Source: Idiomarina piscisalsi
GTDB lineage: Bacteria > Pseudomonadota > Gammaproteobacteria > Enterobacterales > Alteromonadaceae
Assembly: GCF_002211765.1 (NCBI RefSeq)
Contig: NZ_CP022133.1
Location: 620,001-684,000 of the forward strand
DNA: 64,000 bases
Reading direction: 5' to 3'
The notes beneath the pieces were generated by a model. That model did no database searches. It saw only the letters and a program-made list of their open reading frames with translations, and was not told where the DNA came from. The stretch's first letter is position 1. Every line of letters begins with the position of its first letter. This document shows, one piece after another, positions 51,754 through 61,338 of this stretch. The translations under genes were made by a program, and so were the position numbers.

Positions 51754-52281
51754 CTAGACGCCAATTAGAATGCGCAGGAACTGCAACGCAATAATGGCGA
51801 CAAGCACCGATAAGTCGAGACCACCCAGTGGCGGTATGACCTTGCGAATAGGCGCTAAAACTGGCTCAGTGATTTGGTGCAACATGGCTTCTACCGGGTT
51901 GTAGCCCTGCGAGAACCAGCTCAAAATGGCCCGAATAATCAGCACCCAGAACAACATCGACAGGAAGCTACTGATGGTTGCCAGAACGCCTTGAATGACA
52001 ATAACCAAAGCGCCTGCGGCGAGACCGTTTAACCACACCAGTGCCGCGATTTTTAGAACACCTAATGCTAAAGCCAGCAGTAAGCTCGCGGTATCCAACG
52101 AACCCACACTGGGCATAAAGCTGCGCAGCGGGCCGACAATCGGTTGTGTCGCTTTATAGACGAATTGACTGACCGGGTTATAAAAGTCCGCTTTGGTCAG
52201 TTGCATCCAAAGCCGTAACAAAACAATGATCAGATAAAGATCAATGAGTGTTGCGACTAAAAACGTAAGCGCGTTATTCAT
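51754..52281 (-). CDS. yggT: YggT family membrane protein
   Basis: This 175-residue inner-membrane protein has two YGGT repeats, each with paired hydrophobic helices (LIDLYLIIVLLRLWMQLTKA and VLIIRAILSWFSQGYNPV) and a conserved PVGPLR/APIRKVIPPLGGLDLS segment. Relatives have been linked to osmotic tolerance and to chloroplast thylakoid organisation, but the molecular role is unclear. It lies nine bases after proC. Confidence 0.93.
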   Translation of the reverse strand: MNNALTFLVATLIDLYLIIVLLRLWMQLTKADFYNPVSQFVYKATQPIVGPLRSFMPSVGSLDTASLLLALALGVLKIAALVWLNGLAAGALVIVIQGVLATISSFLSMLFWVLIIRAILSWFSQGYNPVEAMLHQITEPVLAPIRKVIPPLGGLDLSVLVAIIALQFLRILIGV

Positions 52282-52290
52282 TACTGGCTC

Positions 52291-53115
52291 CTAGAAGAGT
52301 TTCGCCATTTCCTGATTACGGTTAACAGCGGCTTTGACCGCTTTGTCCGAAATGCCGTGTAAGTCAGACTCTTGGTAGGCTTCCACTCCTTTTGCAGTAG
52401 AGCCTCCTTTGCTGGTCACCTGTTTGCGCAAGTCTTCCAGCGACAAGTCGCTTTCTTTCGCCATTTGTGCGGCACCTAAACAGGTTTGTTGTACCATTTC
52501 GCGAGCTTTGGCGGCATCAAAGCCAAGTGCCGTGGCCGCTTTTGCCAAGCTGTCCATAAACTCGAAGAAATACGCTGGACCACTACCGGCAACCGCACCC
52601 AGAATATCGAGCTGATCTTCGTCGGAAACCCACAAGGTTTCACCAACACCGTTGAACGCTTCAGTGACAAAGTCTTTGTCTGCCTGATCGACTGAGTCGT
52701 CAGTGACTAATCCCGACATGCCCTGACCTACGAGAGATGGCGTATTTGGCATGACGCGAATAATACGAATGCGCTCGCCTAAATACTCGCGGTATTTTGG
52801 AATACGAATGCCTGCTGCAATCGTAATAATGAGTTTATCGCTTAAGTTACTGACGTTTTCACGTAAGTGAGTGCACACCTCTGACATTAATTGCGGCTTC
52901 ACGGCCAATACAATCGCATCGGCCTTTTCGACCACTTCCAGGTTGTCATTGCTGGTATTAACGCCCAGCTCCGATTTCATTTTCTCAAGCTTTGCGTCAC
53001 TTGGGTTACTGACCCAGACTTTGTCAGCAGGGTAACCGCTTTTACACATACCACCGACAATACTTTGTGTCATATTACCGGCACCAATAAACGCAATGTT
53101 GCGAATGTCTTTCAT
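52291..53115 (-). CDS. proC: Pyrroline-5-carboxylate reductase
   Basis: ProC carries out the last step of proline synthesis with NADPH. The 274-residue protein has IAFIGAGNMTQSIVGGM, AVKPQLMSEV, RVMPNTPSLVGQGMSGL, and the C-terminal VTSKGGSTAKGVEAYQESDL. All are typical. Its ATG overlaps the yggS stop by one base. Thus the whole proline pathway (proA, proB, proC) lies in this window, in two operons 8 kb apart. Confidence 0.96.
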   Translation of the reverse strand: MKDIRNIAFIGAGNMTQSIVGGMCKSGYPADKVWVSNPSDAKLEKMKSELGVNTSNDNLEVVEKADAIVLAVKPQLMSEVCTHLRENVSNLSDKLIITIAAGIRIPKYREYLGERIRIIRVMPNTPSLVGQGMSGLVTDDSVDQADKDFVTEAFNGVGETLWVSDEDQLDILGAVAGSGPAYFFEFMDSLAKAATALGFDAAKAREMVQQTCLGAAQMAKESDLSLEDLRKQVTSKGGSTAKGVEAYQESDLHGISDKAVKAAVNRNQEMAKLF

Positions 53116-53837
53116 TATGACTCCCGTTGTCCAAAAATTGCTGTTCCAATACGTACCATATTAGCACCCTCGAGCACGGCTTGTCGCATATCGCCGCTCA
53201 TTCCCATCGAGAGAGTGTCAATTTGCTCGCCATACACCGCTTGCAGTTGTTGGTATAGCTGGCGCATTTTCGCGAAACTTTCTTTCCGTTCCTGCTCTGA
53301 TGTTCCCGCTTTTAAAATAGTCATTAAGCCCCTGAGCTTCAGGTTTTCGCAGTTACTGACGAAGCGAGCCAAGGCTTCTACATCATTTGGTGATAACCCT
53401 GACTTATTGTCGTCGTCATCAATATTTACTTGCAGCAACACGTTCAACGGATCGCTATCGGTCGGTCGCTGATCGTTCAGGCGACGCGCAATTTTTTCTC
53501 TTTCAATGCTTTGCACCCAGTCAAAATGCTCGGCAACGTCTTTTGTTTTATTGGACTGTAATGGACCAATAAAATGCCATTGCAAGTGGTTAAAACCTTC
53601 AGCCCGCAATTGCTGAATCTTAGCGACACCTTCCTGTACGTAGTTTTCACCAAAGTGTATTTGCCCCGCGTCAGCTGCGGCTTTAATGGCATCAATGGAA
53701 TGCTTTTTGCTGACAGCCAGCAATTGGACTGGTTGTTGGTCGTCAGATTCCTCGCTTAATATCTTTAATTGCTGACGGAGGTTAACAAGGTTATTTTGTA
53801 TTTTTTCTGATACCTTAATAGTCATAGCAATCGTCAT
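53115..53837 (-). CDS. yggS: PLP homeostasis protein YggS
   Basis: YggS (PLPBP/COG0325) carries pyridoxal phosphate on a TIM-barrel domain and controls its level. The 240-residue protein has LLAVSKKHSIDAIKAA (PLP lysine in VSK), FGENYVQEGVAKIQQL, WHFIGPLQSNK, and LSMGMSGDMRQAVLEGANMVRIG. The start is uncertain between ATG 53837 and ATG 53825, since neither has a good ribosome-binding site. It is divergent from pilT, as in many gammaproteobacteria. Confidence 0.93.
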   Translation of the reverse strand: MTIAMTIKVSEKIQNNLVNLRQQLKILSEESDDQQPVQLLAVSKKHSIDAIKAAADAGQIHFGENYVQEGVAKIQQLRAEGFNHLQWHFIGPLQSNKTKDVAEHFDWVQSIEREKIARRLNDQRPTDSDPLNVLLQVNIDDDDNKSGLSPNDVEALARFVSNCENLKLRGLMTILKAGTSEQERKESFAKMRQLYQQLQAVYGEQIDTLSMGMSGDMRQAVLEGANMVRIGTAIFGQRES

Positions 53838-53859
53838 CTCATTGATTCAGGGACAGGAT

Positions 53860-54894
53860 ATGAATGTTAGCGAATTACTCGCCTTTAGTGTGAAACAAAA
53901 CGCTTCCGACTTACATTTGTCGTCAGGAAGTCCGCCTATGATAAGAGTGGATGGGGACATTCGCCCTTTAAATCAACCCAAGCATTCGGCTGAAGAGTTG
54001 AAAAGCGATTTATTTGCGATAATGACCGAGTCGCAGCAGGAAGAGTTTAACTCGCGCTTTGAATGTGACTTCTCCTTTGAAATAGACGGTGTTGCGCGTT
54101 TTCGTGCCAATGTTTTTACCCAGCGAAAAGGCATTGCCGCTGCGTTTCGGATGATCCCAAATGAAGTCACAACGCTGGATGAATTGGAAGCTCCGGCTAG
54201 CTTTAAGGACATTATTGATGCGCCCCGCGGTTTGGTGTTAGTAACCGGACCAACCGGCTCTGGTAAATCAACAACCTTAGCGGCGATGGTGAATCATATT
54301 AACCAGACCCGTTCGCAGCATATTTTAACCATTGAAGACCCTATTGAGTTTGTGCATGACAACCAGAAAAGTTTGGTGAGTCAGCGAGAAGTGCATCGCG
54401 ATACCCGAAGCTTTAGTGCGGCGTTGCGCTCGGCTTTGCGGGAAGACCCGGATGTGATTTTGGTGGGCGAAATGCGCGATCTCGAAACCATTCGTTTGGC
54501 AATGACTGCCGCTGAAACCGGACACCTAGTGTTAGGCACGCTGCATACAACGTCAGCACCAAAAACTATAGACCGCATTATTGATGTATTCCCGGGCGAC
54601 GACAAACCGATGATTCGCTCAATGTTGTCGGAGTCTTTGCGGGCGGTTATCTCACAAACCTTGTTGAAACGCGTTGGCGGTGGCCGAGTCGCAGCGCATG
54701 AAATTATGGTATCGACGCCAGCCATTAAAAACCTGATTCGCGAAGACAAAGTGGCGCAAATGTACTCAGCCATTCAAACCGGTGCTGAAAAGGGTATGCA
54801 AACTTTGGATCAAGCCCTCAAGAAATTGGTGTCACGTGGCGATATAGACGCAGAGGAGGCGCGTCGCTGCGCTGCAAATAAAGAGGACTTCTGA
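53860..54894 (+). CDS. pilT: Type IV pilus retraction ATPase PilT
   Basis: PilT depolymerises type IV pili and powers twitching and DNA uptake. The 344-residue protein has a PAS-like N-terminal domain (SDLHLSSGSPPMIRVDGDI), Walker A TGPTGSGKSTTLAAM (~130-144), the Asp box IEDPIEFVH, Walker B VILVGEMRDLETI, the His box GHLVLGTLHT, and the AIRNLIRE-type motif as PAIKNLIREDKVAQM. These fit PilT rather than PilU. ATG 53860 follows GGACAGGA. It overlaps the PhoD-like gene by one base where pilU is often found. Confidence 0.94.
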   Translation: MNVSELLAFSVKQNASDLHLSSGSPPMIRVDGDIRPLNQPKHSAEELKSDLFAIMTESQQEEFNSRFECDFSFEIDGVARFRANVFTQRKGIAAAFRMIPNEVTTLDELEAPASFKDIIDAPRGLVLVTGPTGSGKSTTLAAMVNHINQTRSQHILTIEDPIEFVHDNQKSLVSQREVHRDTRSFSAALRSALREDPDVILVGEMRDLETIRLAMTAAETGHLVLGTLHTTSAPKTIDRIIDVFPGDDKPMIRSMLSESLRAVISQTLLKRVGGGRVAAHEIMVSTPAIKNLIREDKVAQMYSAIQTGAEKGMQTLDQALKKLVSRGDIDAEEARRCAANKEDF

Positions 54895-55967
54895 TGCGTT
54901 GTTGCCGACTGTTGAACACTCAATCGATGATTACCCAGCTAATACTGGGCGTTTCACTGTTGTTCTTTGCCGCAGCAAGCCAGGCTCAGCAGAGCACTCG
55001 TGTGGCTTTTGGTTGTTGTATGGACCACAGCAGTCGGCAAGAAGTTTGGGATGCGGTAAATCATGCGCAGCCAGAGGTTTTCGTGTTTCTCGGTAATACA
55101 TTAGATGTTGAAGCGGATGACATGGATGACTTGCTTGATGCTTATGACGTCTTTAACCGTTTCCGCGGGCCCCGAGTGCTGAGACGTGGATCGGCAGTGA
55201 TGTCTGTTTGGAATAAAACCGACTACAGCATTGATGGGCATGCGGGTAAAAATAATCCTCAACGTTACGCCGTGCGCAACCACTTTTTGACCTTTTGGCG
55301 GGAGCCGGCAACCTCTGAGCGACTGTTTCAGGAACATGGTATTGCGAAAAGCGTTATTTTTGGCAATGAGCCGCAGCGGGTGCAGGTTATTTTACTCGAT
55401 GGTCGCTGGAACCGTGATGAGTTAGAACAGGTCGGTTGGATGGAACGACAAACGCGTCGCTTCAACGCTGGCTTGGGACTTTATCAGCCGAATCGAGCGG
55501 GCGACTTGCTTGGCAATAAGCAATGGCAATGGTTAAAAGAGCAGCTACAAAAGCCTGCTGAAGTGAGAATTTTATTCAGCGCGACGCCAATATTAGCACC
55601 GGCTAACGGCTATGATAGCTGGTCAATGTTTCCTAAAGAGCAGGACAGATTGAAGTCTGTTCTGCAAGAGTTGCAGCCGTCGGGACTCATCCTCGGTGTT
55701 GGTGATCGCTTGTTTGGCGAGTTTTCAAAAGCTGATGATTATTTGCCGTACCCGCTTTGGCAGGTCACCGCAGGCAGCATTAATTTAGGGAGCGACACTC
55801 CTTATTCGTCCGTATACAGAGACGGACAAGCTTATGAAGACAGTCGTTATGGTCAAATAGAGGTGATTTGGAAAGAGCAGCCGGAACTGGTTTTAACACT
55901 CCGTGACGTTGATGGCCGGCCGCTCGATAGCCGTCGCTTACCCCTTAGTGAACTGCAGGCAAACTAG
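54894..55967 (+). CDS. PhoD-like metallophosphatase homologue, probably inactive
   Basis: The 357-residue exported protein (signal peptide to ~30, SQA|QQ) follows the layout of secreted PhoD-like phosphatases: GCCMDHSSRQEVWDAV, FVFLGN, VWNKTDYS, VQVILLDGRW and ILGVGDRLFGEFS. Active members have GDN, WDDHD(Y/F) and GDRH at these places. Here GDN is GN (Asp replaced at 68), WDDHD is WNKTD (105-110) and the His of GDRH is Leu. Metal ligands therefore appear lost, so catalysis is doubtful. GAGGA precedes ATG 54894, and the stop/start overlap TGATG ties translation to pilT. Function unknown. Confidence 0.72.
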   Translation: MRCCRLLNTQSMITQLILGVSLLFFAAASQAQQSTRVAFGCCMDHSSRQEVWDAVNHAQPEVFVFLGNTLDVEADDMDDLLDAYDVFNRFRGPRVLRRGSAVMSVWNKTDYSIDGHAGKNNPQRYAVRNHFLTFWREPATSERLFQEHGIAKSVIFGNEPQRVQVILLDGRWNRDELEQVGWMERQTRRFNAGLGLYQPNRAGDLLGNKQWQWLKEQLQKPAEVRILFSATPILAPANGYDSWSMFPKEQDRLKSVLQELQPSGLILGVGDRLFGEFSKADDYLPYPLWQVTAGSINLGSDTPYSSVYRDGQAYEDSRYGQIEVIWKEQPELVLTLRDVDGRPLDSRRLPLSELQAN

Positions 55968-56067
55968 GGAGTAAAGTGGCATAACTTTTTGACTCTGGCG
56001 AGTCACAGCCGCAAAAATCAGGTAAAATACCGAGAATTGTCGGTAAAAAGCATCATCGGTGAGCAGT

Positions 56068-57117
56068 ATGCGGGTATTAGGTATAGAAACGTCTTGTGAT
56101 GAAACAGGTATTGCGGTGTATGACACTGAAAAAGGGCTGCTGGCTCATCAGTTATACTCGCAAGTAAAGCTGCATGCTGACTACGGTGGCGTGGTGCCTG
56201 AGCTGGCGTCGCGAGATCACGTACGTAAAACCTTGCCGTTGGTGAAAGCCGCACTGCAGGAAGCGGGTATAACACCGAAAGATTTGGACGGTGTGGCTTA
56301 TACTAAAGGCCCCGGCCTAGTCGGTGCGTTGTTAGTCGGCTCCTGCATAGGCCGAAGCCTGGCATTTGGATGGGGGCTTCCGGCGGTTGGTGTACACCAT
56401 ATGGAAGGCCATTTGTTGGCGCCTATGTTGGAAGACGATCAACCCGAATTTCCGTTTGTCGCCTTATTAGTATCAGGCGGACACACGCAACTGGTTCAGG
56501 TCAAAGGTATTGGTGATTATGAGTTGCTGGGCGAGTCTGTCGATGACGCTGCTGGAGAAGCCTTTGATAAAACCGCCAAACTGATGGGTCTTGATTACCC
56601 TGGCGGACCCAGACTTGCAGCACTGGCTGAAAAAGGTGTGAGTGATCGCTTCACGTTCCCAAGACCGATGACAGACCGTCCCGGTTTAAACTTTTCATTC
56701 AGTGGTTTAAAAACCTTTGCTGCCAATACATTAGCGGCGAATGACAACAGCGAACAAACACTGGCGGATATTGCCCGGGCGTTTGAGGATGCGGTTGTTG
56801 ATACCTTACTTATTAAATGCCGTCGTGCGTTAAAGCAAACGGGCTATAAGCGACTGGTCATAGCTGGTGGAGTAAGTGCTAACAAACACCTAAGAGCTGA
56901 GCTTGAGGCGTTAATGAAAAAACTAAACGGTCGCGTGTTTTATCCTCGCACTGAATTTTGCACTGACAATGGTGCCATGATTGCGCTTGCCGGTGCTTTA
57001 CGTTTGCAGGCGGGAGAGCTTGAAACACTGAGCGTTAAGACGTATCCGCGCTGGCCAATGACCGACTTAGAACCGATGCAGGAGACCAAACCAACAGCGG
57101 CTACTGACGGCGTTTAA
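56068..57117 (+). CDS. tsaD: tRNA N6-threonylcarbamoyladenosine synthase subunit TsaD
   Basis: TsaD transfers threonylcarbamoyl to A37 of ANN-decoding tRNAs with TsaB and TsaE. The 349-residue protein has [17 protein letters not shown] at the N-terminus, the metal-binding [45 protein letters not shown] (two adjacent motifs) and [13 protein letters not shown]. The start is ATG 56068 with GGTGAG upstream, rather than GTG 56059. The usual partner rpsU is not adjacent. It overlaps the convergent plsY by 17 bases. Confidence 0.96.
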   Translation: MRVLGIETSCDETGIAVYDTEKGLLAHQLYSQVKLHADYGGVVPELASRDHVRKTLPLVKAALQEAGITPKDLDGVAYTKGPGLVGALLVGSCIGRSLAFGWGLPAVGVHHMEGHLLAPMLEDDQPEFPFVALLVSGGHTQLVQVKGIGDYELLGESVDDAAGEAFDKTAKLMGLDYPGGPRLAALAEKGVSDRFTFPRPMTDRPGLNFSFSGLKTFAANTLAANDNSEQTLADIARAFEDAVVDTLLIKCRRALKQTGYKRLVIAGGVSANKHLRAELEALMKKLNGRVFYPRTEFCTDNGAMIALAGALRLQAGELETLSVKTYPRWPMTDLEPMQETKPTAATDGV

Positions 57118-57691
57118 AACCTTTTTCCTGACCAGAAGTCAGGCGCACGATATTTGACTGATGTCGCCACAAAATTAACAGAGAAATCATAATAACCGGC
57201 ACAGTGTATTGCGGTTTTATCCAATACGCATAAAAAGGCGCCAGACAGACAGTCACTAATGCAGCAAGCGAAGAGACTTTGCTTATTTTAAAGACCACTA
57301 GCCAGGTCGCAATAAGCAGCAGTGCCATTTCCCAGGCAACCGGAAACATGGCGCCTAATGCAGTAGCGACAGCTTTGCCACCGCGAAAGTGAAAATACAA
57401 CGGGAAAATATGGCCCAGACAGGCTGCCACCGCTATTAGCCCTAAGAAAAAGGGCTCTATACCTAAAAAGTATGAGCCCCAAACCGGCACCATGCCTTTT
57501 AATACATCAAACCAGAGTGTGAGCAAGGCAGGAATTTTCCCACCAACCCGATAAACATTAGTCGCGCCCGGGTTTCCGGAGCCTTCTTTACGAGGGTCAG
57601 GCAAACCCCATAGTTTACAGATAAGCACAGCGCTACTGATAGAGCCTAAGAGGTAGGCTGTTAGAATCATCAGTATGGTTAACGCTGTCAT
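57101..57691 (-). CDS. plsY: Glycerol-3-phosphate acyltransferase PlsY
   Basis: PlsY transfers acyl groups from acyl-phosphate to glycerol-3-phosphate to begin phospholipid synthesis. The 196-residue inner-membrane protein has five hydrophobic helices and the three conserved motifs [20 protein letters not shown] and [14 protein letters not shown]. Start ATG 57691 is clear. The end overlaps the tsaD end. Confidence 0.95.
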   Translation of the reverse strand: MTALTILMILTAYLLGSISSAVLICKLWGLPDPRKEGSGNPGATNVYRVGGKIPALLTLWFDVLKGMVPVWGSYFLGIEPFFLGLIAVAACLGHIFPLYFHFRGGKAVATALGAMFPVAWEMALLLIATWLVVFKISKVSSLAALVTVCLAPFYAYWIKPQYTVPVIMISLLILWRHQSNIVRLTSGQEKGFKRRQ

Positions 57692-57789
57692 AGGGTACGA
57701 ATCCCTCTTTTGTTAGGGTAGACTGCGGTTTAAAATTCAGGTTTATAGAATAAGCGGTTTTTTCCGCAATTACTATGGGGTGAGTGAAA

Positions 57790-58173
57790 ATGGAACAAGC
57801 GGATATCGATGTGGTTAGCATTGAAGGCCTCAGCGTCGACACCATTATAGGCGTGTATGACTGGGAGAAAGAGAAGAAGCAAACACTCACTTTAGATATT
57901 CAAATGAGCTGGGATAACCAAACCGCCGCGAAGTCCGATGACTTGAACGACGCTTTGGATTACGCCTTAGTCAGTGAAAAAGTGACTCAATGGGTTGCTG
58001 AAAAGCCGCGTCAGTTAATTGAAACGGTAGCCGAAGGCGTTGCCAGCTTAATTCTCAATGAATTTGGCGTGCAGAATGTCGAAGTAAAAGTGTCGAAGCC
58101 CGGTGCTGTTCCTAACGCTGCGAATGTTGCAGTGACGGTTCGTCGCAGTGTTTTCGACAGTCCGTTCGGATAA
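57790..58173 (+). CDS. folB: Dihydroneopterin aldolase FolB
   Basis: FolB converts dihydroneopterin to hydroxymethyl-dihydropterin in folate synthesis. The ~127-residue protein has ISIEGLSVDTIIGVYDWEKE-like N-terminus (SIEGLSVDTIIGVYDWEKE), DYALVSEKVTQWV, ETVAEGVASLIL and KVSKPGAVPNAANVAV, with the Lys of the active site. ATG 57790 after GGGGTGAG is chosen over GTG 57784. It pairs with folK after nine bases. Confidence 0.94.
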   Translation: MEQADIDVVSIEGLSVDTIIGVYDWEKEKKQTLTLDIQMSWDNQTAAKSDDLNDALDYALVSEKVTQWVAEKPRQLIETVAEGVASLILNEFGVQNVEVKVSKPGAVPNAANVAVTVRRSVFDSPFG

Positions 58174-58182
58174 GGGGTTAGT

Positions 58183-58692
58183 GTGGCAGTTGTCTTTTTG
58201 GGACTCGGCTCTAATATCGATAAAGAGCAGCATATTTTGTCCGGTTTAAGGGCATTAGCCGATAGCTTTACTTATCAACGGCGCTCTCGTGTTTTTTTGA
58301 GCGAGGCGGTAGGTTTTAAGGGTAGTGACTTTTACAACCTTGTCGTGGAAGTCACGACCCAGCTGCCGGTAGAAAAGGTATTAGAGCACTGCAAGCGCAT
58401 TGAGCAAGAGAATGGGCGCAAGCCCGATAGCGCGAAGTACAGCCCGCGATCGTTAGACATTGACGTGTTACTTTACGATGACATGGTGCGAGAAAAAGCA
58501 CCACAGCTGCCGCGCCACGAAATAATTGAGAATGCGTTTGTGCTTTGGCCTTTGGCGGAAATAGCCGAAAACAGACAGCACCCGGTTTTGAAGAAAACTT
58601 ACGGCGCAATGTGGCGCCAATATTGCGAACAGCCTGAACAGCAAAATTTAACTCCGCTGGAAAATACGGACTGGCTTAAAGAGTTTGCCTAA
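58183..58692 (+). CDS. folK: Hydroxymethyl-dihydropterin pyrophosphokinase FolK
   Basis: FolK adds pyrophosphate to hydroxymethyl-dihydropterin, the step after FolB. The 169-residue protein has [47 protein letters not shown] (adjacent motifs with the two Asp metal ligands) and [18 protein letters not shown]. The start is a GTG at 58183 with AAGGGG upstream. The last 17 bases overlap the end of cca. Confidence 0.94.
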   Translation: MAVVFLGLGSNIDKEQHILSGLRALADSFTYQRRSRVFLSEAVGFKGSDFYNLVVEVTTQLPVEKVLEHCKRIEQENGRKPDSAKYSPRSLDIDVLLYDDMVREKAPQLPRHEIIENAFVLWPLAEIAENRQHPVLKKTYGAMWRQYCEQPEQQNLTPLENTDWLKEFA

Positions 58693-59812
58693 GTTCGTTA
58701 GCCAGTGTTTCCAGTCGCTTTTCTTTAATGGCAAGCCCAAGCTGCTTACCTGTATAACCTTTATCAATCAGTGACTGCGGGCTTACTTCAGCAGCTTTTA
58801 ACGCGGCTTGTGTTAGCTGACGGCTTTGATCAGCGATGTTTTCAGAAAACTCTGTGTGTTCATGTTCTAACTCACGCAATAACAGCAACTGTTGCAGCTT
58901 TTCAGGGCGGCGCCAGTAGTCAATAGACTGCAATGTTTCAGCAAATTGCCCGGCGGTTGGCAACGTCTCTGAAAGAATGATGTCACTATTTCGCTCGGCA
59001 AGTATAGCGGCATCGCGGTATTCATTCGGTATCGCCAGAACCTTGCAAAAGTGGGGGATATCCTCAACAGGCGAGTTGGCAATAAACAAACTCGCAAAAA
59101 CAAGCGGTTTAGTCAGCTTAGGTTCAGCAATGCGGAATTGAGCGGCATTGCGCAGGCGATCCAAATTACTGCTCTTAGCATTGAACTGTTTAAGTACCTG
59201 TTTTAGCCCGTCAATATCAACCAAAGTACTCAGAAACACGTCCGGATTGCGTGTGCTTAATGACTTTTCCCACTCCAGCCAGACGCGCTCTGGTGTCAAT
59301 GCACCGAGCTCGCCAGAGTGAGCTATCTTGGCCAGTAGCTCATGGGTTTCATCGGCAATGGTGAAGCCTAAATGCTTAAAACGCGCGGCAAAGCGGGCAA
59401 CGCGAAGTACTCTTAACGGATCTTCCTCGAACGCTGGTGACACGTGGCGTAGCGTTTTCTGTTCAATATCATGCTGACCGCCATAGGGATCGATCAGCTG
59501 GCCTTGCTCGTCTTCGGCTATGGCATTTATGGTAAGGTCACGACGAACCAAATCGTCTTCTAAAGTGACATCCGGTGAAGCGAATACATCAAAGCCTTTG
59601 TAGCCTTTGCCATTTTTACGCTCAGTGCGGGCGAGAGCGTACTCTTCTCGGGTCAGCGGGTGCAAAAATACAGGGAAGTCTTTTCCCACTTGCTGGAAGC
59701 CCTGATCGAGCATTTGTTGTGGCGTTGCGCCAACAACGACCCAGTCGCGCTCGTGAACGTCCAGTCCCAGTAATTTATCGCGAACGGCACCGCCGACTAA
59801 ATAGGTCTGCAC
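58676..59812 (-). CDS. cca: CCA-adding tRNA nucleotidyltransferase, without HD domain
   Basis: Cca adds or repairs the 3' CCA end of tRNAs. The 378-residue protein has [52 protein letters not shown] and [19 protein letters not shown], with [15 protein letters not shown] in the tRNA-binding part. The first catalytic carboxylate of the E. coli DxD pair is Glu21 here, with Asp23 kept. The E. coli enzyme (412 aa) carries a C-terminal HD phosphohydrolase domain; here the equivalent region ([10 protein letters not shown]) lacks the HD residues. The start is a GTG at 59812 with GGGAG six bases upstream. Confidence 0.92.
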   Translation of the reverse strand: MQTYLVGGAVRDKLLGLDVHERDWVVVGATPQQMLDQGFQQVGKDFPVFLHPLTREEYALARTERKNGKGYKGFDVFASPDVTLEDDLVRRDLTINAIAEDEQGQLIDPYGGQHDIEQKTLRHVSPAFEEDPLRVLRVARFAARFKHLGFTIADETHELLAKIAHSGELGALTPERVWLEWEKSLSTRNPDVFLSTLVDIDGLKQVLKQFNAKSSNLDRLRNAAQFRIAEPKLTKPLVFASLFIANSPVEDIPHFCKVLAIPNEYRDAAILAERNSDIILSETLPTAGQFAETLQSIDYWRRPEKLQQLLLLRELEHEHTEFSENIADQSRQLTQAALKAAEVSPQSLIDKGYTGKQLGLAIKEKRLETLANELRQTL

Positions 59813-59929
59813 TCATGACTCCCGGTTAAACTTAATTCTTAGTGAAAGTGATCATCGCTAATCACTGGTGGATGTGCAAGCAAGTCGTTACACTGTTGGT
59901 TAAATAATAATAAATTGCGTACAACGCTT

Positions 59930-61336
59930 ATGTATCAGAACTATTTTGGCTTGCAGGCAGAGCCTTTCTCTATAGCGCCGGATCCTAATTACCTTTACCT
60001 GAGTGAACGTCATCAGGAGGCGTTAGCGCATTTAACCCAAGGCTTGCAGGGCAGTGGTGGCTTTATTCTTTTAACGGGTGAGGTCGGCACGGGCAAAACA
60101 ACGGTGTCACGGGCGCTCATCGAGCAGTTACCGGAGTCAACGGAAACCGCTTTTATTCTGAATCCGATGCTGAATGAGGACGAACTGCTGGCCAGCTTGT
60201 GTGACGAGTTTGGGATTCGTTACCAAAAGCGCTCAGCAACACGGAAAGTTCTGACGGATAAGCTCAGCCAGTTTTTGTTAAAAGCCAATGAAGACGGTCG
60301 GCAATGTGTGGTGCTTATTGACGAGGCGCAGCACTTAAGACCGCAGGTGTTAGAACAATTGCGGCTGCTAACCAACCTGGAAACACACAATAAAAAGCTA
60401 TTACGCGTTATTCTCATTGGGCAGCCTGAGCTTCAGGATTTGTTACGTCGTCAGGAGTTAAGGCAGCTAGCTCAGCGAATTACCGCGCGTTATCATTTAT
60501 TACCGCTGACTGAACAAGATACACAGCGTTATATTGCTTATCGGCTGCAAGTCGCAGGCGCAAACCGGCCATTGTTTACGGCGGCCGCAGCAAAAAGGGC
60601 ACATCAGCTGACACAAGGTATTCCACGGCTTCTAAACCTTTATTGTGACCGGGCTTTGCTGGCTGCATACACCGACTCGTCACCAGAGGTAAAGCCGACG
60701 CATTTAAATCAGGCGGCTGTCGAGCTTGACTGTCCCTCTCGAAAAGTCAGTAGGAATAATACAAAATGGCTCTCAATTATGGGGAGTATTTTGCTTTTCA
60801 CCGTGGCTGCGTTAGCAACCTTCTGGTATTCAACACCCTCGAATGAGCCGTTGAAAGTAAAGAATGACTATCTTTCTGCAAAGGCGCTAGCTGCAACTTG
60901 GGGGCTTCCTGAGCCGTCGCTGTCAGAGCCGTTTTGCCAGTGGGTTGAGCAGTATGACTTAGCTTGCGCAAAACTGAACCAGACCCTTCAACAGCTACAA
61001 GCCATTAACTATCCGGCGCTGTTGTATCGGAAGAACGCCGCGCCTTTGCTGATGGAAAGTCGAACATCCGCAACAATCGCGGGTTGGACTGGTGAGTTTT
61101 TGCTGTTGTATCAGCAAGTGCCTGTGTCTAACGAGAACGATTTGGAAGATTGGGTCAAACAACAGCTAAAAAGGCATTTACCGGAGGAGCTTCACAAGGA
61201 AAGTTCGACTCGGCAACTAAGAGCACTTCAGGTGAATAACGGTTTAAGAGTCACGGGAGAGTTAGACGCCGCAACGATGGCATGGCTTTCGTCCAGATCG
61301 AGCGACTTTGGCCCAAGACTGACGAGAGGTGAATAG
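59930..61336 (+). CDS. gspA: Type II secretion ATPase GspA (ExeA-like)
   Basis: GspA/ExeA helps pass the secretin through peptidoglycan. The 468-residue protein starts MYQNYFGLQAEPFSIAPDPN, has an AAA domain with Walker A GEVGTGKTTVSRAL (~47-60) and Walker B CVVLIDEAQHL, a transmembrane helix (~283-304, SIMGSILLFTVAALATFW), a periplasmic domain and a C-terminal peptidoglycan-binding module (LRALQVNNGLRVTGELDAAT). Start ATG 59930 has no strong ribosome-binding site. gspB follows after two bases. The main gsp operon is about 55 kb away at the other end of the window. Confidence 0.9.
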   Translation: MYQNYFGLQAEPFSIAPDPNYLYLSERHQEALAHLTQGLQGSGGFILLTGEVGTGKTTVSRALIEQLPESTETAFILNPMLNEDELLASLCDEFGIRYQKRSATRKVLTDKLSQFLLKANEDGRQCVVLIDEAQHLRPQVLEQLRLLTNLETHNKKLLRVILIGQPELQDLLRRQELRQLAQRITARYHLLPLTEQDTQRYIAYRLQVAGANRPLFTAAAAKRAHQLTQGIPRLLNLYCDRALLAAYTDSSPEVKPTHLNQAAVELDCPSRKVSRNNTKWLSIMGSILLFTVAALATFWYSTPSNEPLKVKNDYLSAKALAATWGLPEPSLSEPFCQWVEQYDLACAKLNQTLQQLQAINYPALLYRKNAAPLLMESRTSATIAGWTGEFLLLYQQVPVSNENDLEDWVKQQLKRHLPEELHKESSTRQLRALQVNNGLRVTGELDAATMAWLSSRSSDFGPRLTRGE

Positions 61337-61338
61337 GT

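Noticed and set aside
53860..54894. pilU identity for the pilus ATPase gene
   Set aside because: Length and motifs (GHLVLGTLHT, PAIKNLIREDK) and position opposite yggS fit pilT.
57101..58692. Meaning in the two 17-base convergent overlaps (tsaD/plsY and folK/cca)
   Set aside because: The identical length is probably coincidence; both are simple overlaps of gene ends without shared sequence.
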